Of a stretch of 64,000 nucleotides of DNA, positions 60,853 through 64,000 are shown one piece after another. Source of the DNA: Martelella lutilitoris (GTDB taxonomy: Bacteria > Pseudomonadota > Alphaproteobacteria > Rhizobiales > Rhizobiaceae); assembly GCF_016598595.1 (NCBI RefSeq), contig NZ_CP066786.1:3864001-3928000 (forward strand). The letters are read 5' to 3'. The notes beneath the pieces are model-generated. The model worked only from the letters and a program-made list of their open reading frames with translations. It was not told the DNA's origin and did no database searches. Numbering within the stretch: the first letter of the stretch is position 1; every line of letters starts with the position of its first letter. Made by a program: the position numbers and the translations under genes.

Positions 60853-62930
60853 ACGACCCCTTCCCGCTCGAGCACGATATGGCCGAGCGCATGGACATAG
60901 CCGCGCCAGCCTTCGGGCGCGTAGATCGTCGTCTGGTCCTCGACGATCAGCATCGGGCCCTCGAAGACCGCGCCGGGGCTCTCGTCGCCGCGCCGGTAAC
61001 GCGCGAATGTGACCCGCTCGCCCGAGAGCGACGAGAACACGGCTGCTTCGCCGATGGGGGTAGCGGGACGCGGGTCGAAGGAGCCGTCGGTCACAGTCGC
61101 GACCACCGGTTCCGGTCCCTTGGCGACAAGGCTGAGCGCCACGAGCTCGATCCCATTGCCATTGTGCTCTGCGCCGTAGACCGAACGATAGGTTTCGACA
61201 AAGGCGGAGCGCATCTTTTCCAGCGCCTCCTGCGTTTCGACGGGACCGTCGAGGCCGATCCTGAGAGCATGCCCCTGGCCTTCGTAGCGCAGTTCGGCGG
61301 CGATCGCGATATCCGGCTCGAACCCTTTGGCCAGCGCCGGCTTCACGACCCCGTTGGCCTCGTCCGCCATCTCCGACTGCAGACGCTTGAGACGGTCGAG
61401 GTCGATCCTGCCGAGCGGCGCAAGAACGCTGCGCGCCACCTCATAGGCGATCGGCGCGCTCAGAAAGCCGACCGCCGAGCCGACGCCCGCGAAAGCGGGA
61501 ATGACGATGCGCGAAATGCCGAGTTTTTCCGCAAGACGCGCGGCGTGAAGCGGCCCGGCACCGCCGGAGGCCATAAGCGTGTAGGCCGAAACGTTCTTTC
61601 CCTGTTCGACGGCGTGGACGCGCGCCGCATTGGCCATTGCCTCCTCGCCGATTTCGGTGATGCCGGCCGCTGCCCACTCGCACGAACTCATGCCGAGCGG
61701 TCCCACGACCTTTTCCTCGATTGCAGAAACGGCCAGTTCCGGCCGGAGCGTCAGCCGTCCGCCGGCAAAGCCCTCCGGAGAAAGCTTGCCGAGAACGACA
61801 TTGGCGTCAGTGATCGTAGGTTCCGTGCCGCCAAGACCGTAGGCGGCCGGCCCCGGCGCCGCTCCGGCGCTCTTCGGCCCGACGGCAAGCCTGCCGAGCG
61901 TGTCGCGCCGGGCGATCGAGCCGCCGCCGGCCCCGATCTCGACGAGCTCGGTCGTCGGAATGCGCACCGGCAGACCGGAACCCTTGATGTCACGCCAGGC
62001 GCGCGCCACCTCGAAGCGGCGCGCGGTCGCCGGCCGCGCATTCTCCAGAAAGCAGATCTTCGCCGTGGTGCCGCCCATGTCGAAGGCCAGCATTCGGGAA
62101 ACGCCGACCTCGCGGGCTACCCGCGCGCCGAGCGCGACGCCGCCGGCAGGACCCGATTCGACCAGACGGATCGGCATGCGCGCCGCCTGATCGACCGTCG
62201 TCAGGCCGCCGCCCGACAGCATCAGCAGAAATTCGCCGGAGAAGCCGCGCGCGCGCATCGCCGCGTCGAAACGGTTGAGATAGCGCGACATCAGCGGACG
62301 AACATAGGCATTGGCCGCCACGGTCGAAAACCGCTCATACTCACGGATTTCCGGGGAAACTTCGCTCGAAAGACAGATGGTTACATTCTCGGGCAGGCGG
62401 TCCCGCAACCACTCAGCCACCTGCCGTTCATGCACGTCATTGGCGGTGGCATGAAGAAAGCCGATGGCCACGGCCTCCACCCCGTTTTCGCGTAATCGCG
62501 CTGCGATCGCATCAATCTCGCCTTGCTGCGGAACGCGGATGGGATTGCCATGGGCATCCATGCGTTCGTCGACGGTCATCCGCAACTCGCGCGGCACCAG
62601 CGGGGCGGGCAATTCCAGATTGACGTCGTATTGCTCGAAGCGGCGCTCGTAACCCATTTCGAGTATGTCGCGGAAACCACTGGTCGTAACCAGAGCCGTC
62701 TTCGCGCCGCGCCGCTCGATCAGCGCATTGGTCGCAAGCGTCGTCCCGTGAATGACGGCAGAGACGTCGGAAAAATCCACATTGTTTTCGCAAAGCAGCG
62801 CCAGGCTACCCTCAAGTGCGGCCTTTTCAGGCGCTTCGGGCGTCGTCAGGACCTTCAGAGAGGAGAGGCCGTCGCCTTCCAACACGATATCCGTGAACGT
62901 TCCGCCGATATCAATTGCTAGTCTAAACAT
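60849..62930 (-). CDS. Hydantoinase A/oxoprolinase family protein (HyuA)
   Basis: The 693-residue product begins FRLAIDIGGTFTDIVLEGDG, the ASKHA ATPase signature. It has VIHGTTLATNALIERRGAKT, the second phosphate-binding block LAFDMGGTTAKICFLENARP and GAGGGSIARRD. It is the first gene of the minus-strand operon and supplies the ATP-dependent step with HyuB. The ATG at 62930 matches the family N-terminus; a longer reading adds junk. Confidence 0.94.
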   Translation of the reverse strand: MFRLAIDIGGTFTDIVLEGDGLSSLKVLTTPEAPEKAALEGSLALLCENNVDFSDVSAVIHGTTLATNALIERRGAKTALVTTSGFRDILEMGYERRFEQYDVNLELPAPLVPRELRMTVDERMDAHGNPIRVPQQGEIDAIAARLRENGVEAVAIGFLHATANDVHERQVAEWLRDRLPENVTICLSSEVSPEIREYERFSTVAANAYVRPLMSRYLNRFDAAMRARGFSGEFLLMLSGGGLTTVDQAARMPIRLVESGPAGGVALGARVAREVGVSRMLAFDMGGTTAKICFLENARPATARRFEVARAWRDIKGSGLPVRIPTTELVEIGAGGGSIARRDTLGRLAVGPKSAGAAPGPAAYGLGGTEPTITDANVVLGKLSPEGFAGGRLTLRPELAVSAIEEKVVGPLGMSSCEWAAAGITEIGEEAMANAARVHAVEQGKNVSAYTLMASGGAGPLHAARLAEKLGISRIVIPAFAGVGSAVGFLSAPIAYEVARSVLAPLGRIDLDRLKRLQSEMADEANGVVKPALAKGFEPDIAIAAELRYEGQGHALRIGLDGPVETQEALEKMRSAFVETYRSVYGAEHNGNGIELVALSLVAKGPEPVVATVTDGSFDPRPATPIGEAAVFSSLSGERVTFARYRRGDESPGAVFEGPMLIVEDQTTIYAPEGWRGYVHALGHIVLEREGVV

Positions 62931-62936
62931 AAAATC

Positions 62937-62966
62937 ATTATGTTCGTACTTTTTAGCAAGCGTCAA
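62937..62966 (-). promoter_or_regulatory. Promoter of the hyuAB-TRAP operon
   Basis: On the minus strand TTGACG (62966-62961), an 18-base spacer and CATAAT (62942-62937) fit a sigma-70 promoter, placed directly before hyuA. The -10 overlaps the motif ATTATGT that also lies inside the palindrome before the SDR operon. Confidence 0.5.
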
Positions 62967-63068
62967 GAGGAGAAGGGCCAGAGCGCCAGCGGTCGAGTCA
63001 TACCAAGAAAAAAAGGGCGCGACCACGCTTGAAACCGGCGTTTTCCCTGCCAGCGCCTCATCAAATAG

Positions 63069-63100
63069 TAGGGCGGCGGTCCTGCCGGTCCGCCGCCCTA
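63069..63100. repeat. GC-rich hairpin adjoining the repeat element
   Basis: TAGGGCGGCGG (63069-63079) pairs perfectly with CCGCCGCCCTA (63090-63100). It abuts the RIME-like element and may be one of its modules. It has no T-run. Confidence 0.55.
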
Positions 63101-63200
63101 GCGCATCGGCCCGAAAATCGGAATCGATTTTCGGAAAGCTCGATGCGTAGATTCAATAGGTTAGAGCGCCGTGCGTCCGAATGGACGCACGGCGCTCTAA
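63101..63200 (+). repeat. RIME-like intergenic repeat with an 18-base perfect palindrome
   Basis: The element has two palindromic parts. The first is CGCATCG...CGATGCG enclosing CCGAAAATCG-GAAT-CGATTTTCGG (63102-63147). The second is a perfect 18-base stem with GAAT loop (63161-63178 with 63183-63200). Its 63102-63167 part aligns in opposite orientation with 3070-3135. Mosaic elements made of such palindromes are typical of rhizobial intergenic space. It lies between hyuA and the BCCT gene. Confidence 0.75.
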
Positions 63201-63221
63201 TGCGCAAGACTGCGCGTTGCC

Positions 63222-64000
63222 CTATCGCGGTTCGCTGTGGAGCCCCTTGAGGATGGCAAAACAGGCGAGCAGCAGCACGATGGTGAACGGGAAGCCCGTC
63301 GACACCGCCATGGCCTGAAGCGCCGTCAGTCCGCCGCCGAGCAGAAGCGCGATCGCGACCAGCCCCTCGAAGCTCGCCCAGAACACGCGCTGCGGCACCG
63401 GCGCATCGACCTTGCCGCCGGCGGTGATGGTGTCGATCACGATCGAGCCCGAGTCCGACGATGTCACGAAGAAGACAATGACCAGGATGATGCCGATGAT
63501 AGAGGTGATCGTCGCCAGCGGCAGCGCCTCCAGCATAACGAACAGCTTCAGGTCGAGGGGCGCATTGCCGAGCGCCTCGTAATTGTTGACGATGATCTCG
63601 CGGATCGCGGTATCACCGAACACCGTCATCCACACGATCGAGACGACCGACGGAATGATAAGCACGCAGGTGATGAACTCACGCACCGTGCGGCCGCGCG
63701 AAACGCGAGCGATGAACATGCCGACGAAGGGCGACCAGGAAATCCACCATGCCCAGTAGAACGATGTCCAGCCATCCAGGAAGTTCTTGTCGGTTCGCCC
63801 GAACGGATTGGCAAGTTCCGGCAGGTAGCGCGCATAGTCGACGAAGTTCGAGAAAAGTCCGCCGAGAATGGCCAGCGTCGGGCCAACGATGATGACGAAG
63901 AACAGCAGAATGCCGGCGAGCGCCATGTTGATCATCGACAGCCTCTGCACCCCGGCATCCATGCCGGCAACGACGGAGCCGAGCGCAATGCCGGTGATCG
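63222..64000 (-). CDS. BCCT-family betaine/choline/carnitine transporter (3' part)
   Basis: The visible 258 C-terminal residues continue from the right edge without a break. They include the BCCT signature GWTSFYWAWWISWSPFVGMF followed by IARVSRGRTVREF, and FFVTSSDSGSIVIDTITAGG. BCCT carriers import compatible solutes such as glycine betaine, usually with sodium or protons. The frame upstream of 63962 stays open, so the real start lies beyond 64000. The C-terminal tail is short, which suggests a carrier without an osmosensing tail domain. Confidence 0.93.
   Translation of the reverse strand, partial: ITGIALGSVVAGMDAGVQRLSMINMALAGILLFFVIIVGPTLAILGGLFSNFVDYARYLPELANPFGRTDKNFLDGWTSFYWAWWISWSPFVGMFIARVSRGRTVREFITCVLIIPSVVSIVWMTVFGDTAIREIIVNNYEALGNAPLDLKLFVMLEALPLATITSIIGIILVIVFFVTSSDSGSIVIDTITAGGKVDAPVPQRVFWASFEGLVAIALLLGGGLTALQAMAVSTGFPFTIVLLLACFAILKGLHSEPR

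Overview
The window reads as a chromosomal segment of a high-GC alphaproteobacterium of the order Hyphomicrobiales (Rhizobiales), most likely a Rhizobiaceae-type organism. The evidence is a CtrA/SciP/ChpT cell-cycle cluster, an EipA (DUF1134) envelope protein, an RpoH1-type sigma factor, dense GANTC sites upstream of ctrA, and a rhizobial-type intergenic mosaic repeat. No genus can be fixed from sequence alone. I see no tRNA, rRNA, CRISPR array, phage or insertion sequence. The window is a mix of core housekeeping genes and catabolic islands.

Layout. 1-0.7 kb: start of a DUF2264 gene that runs off the left edge. 1-7.7 kb: cell-cycle block (sciP, fliJ, ctrA, an orphan HlyD/TolC pair, chpT, eipA, a small ORF), with candidate CtrA boxes before sciP, ctrA and between chpT and eipA. 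7.7-15.1 kb: housekeeping (TrmH-type methylase, RluD-type pseudouridine synthase, rpoH, a nitroreductase, a large acidic membrane protein, purA). 15.4-24.4 kb: a DMT exporter, then a catabolic island with a creatininase-family enzyme, a LysR regulator, a NitT/TauT-type ABC transporter, a cytosine-deaminase-like amidohydrolase, an FAD oxidoreductase and a flavodoxin-fold reductase. 24.6-31 kb: a lone GH32 fructosidase, RidA, ung, a DsrE-like protein and a TrpXYZ-like ABC transporter.

31-47.3 kb is a coherent pectin/uronate locus: a GH28-GH105 fusion enzyme, a CUT1 sugar ABC transporter, AraC and GntR regulators, kdgK, uxaC, kduI, kduD, a UxuB/UxaB-type reductase and uxaA. Imported pectic oligomers would be cut by GH28 and GH105. 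Unsaturated uronate would go through KduI-KduD, and saturated galacturonate through UxaC, the reductase and UxaA. Both routes meet at 2-keto-3-deoxygluconate, which KdgK phosphorylates. KDPG aldolase and mannonate dehydratase are not in the window.

47.6-52 kb holds feoAB (ferrous iron uptake) and typA/bipA. 52.1-63 kb holds two operons facing each other: SDR - epimerase - pxpB - pxpC on the plus strand, and hyuA - hyuB - TRAP transporter - GntR on the minus strand. Together they look like a regulated uptake and ATP-dependent ring-opening system for an unknown cyclic amide acid (lactam or hydantoin). This is the least explained island. The right edge carries a repeat element and a truncated BCCT-type betaine transporter. 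A diverged copy of the same repeat lies 60 kb away, next to ctrA.
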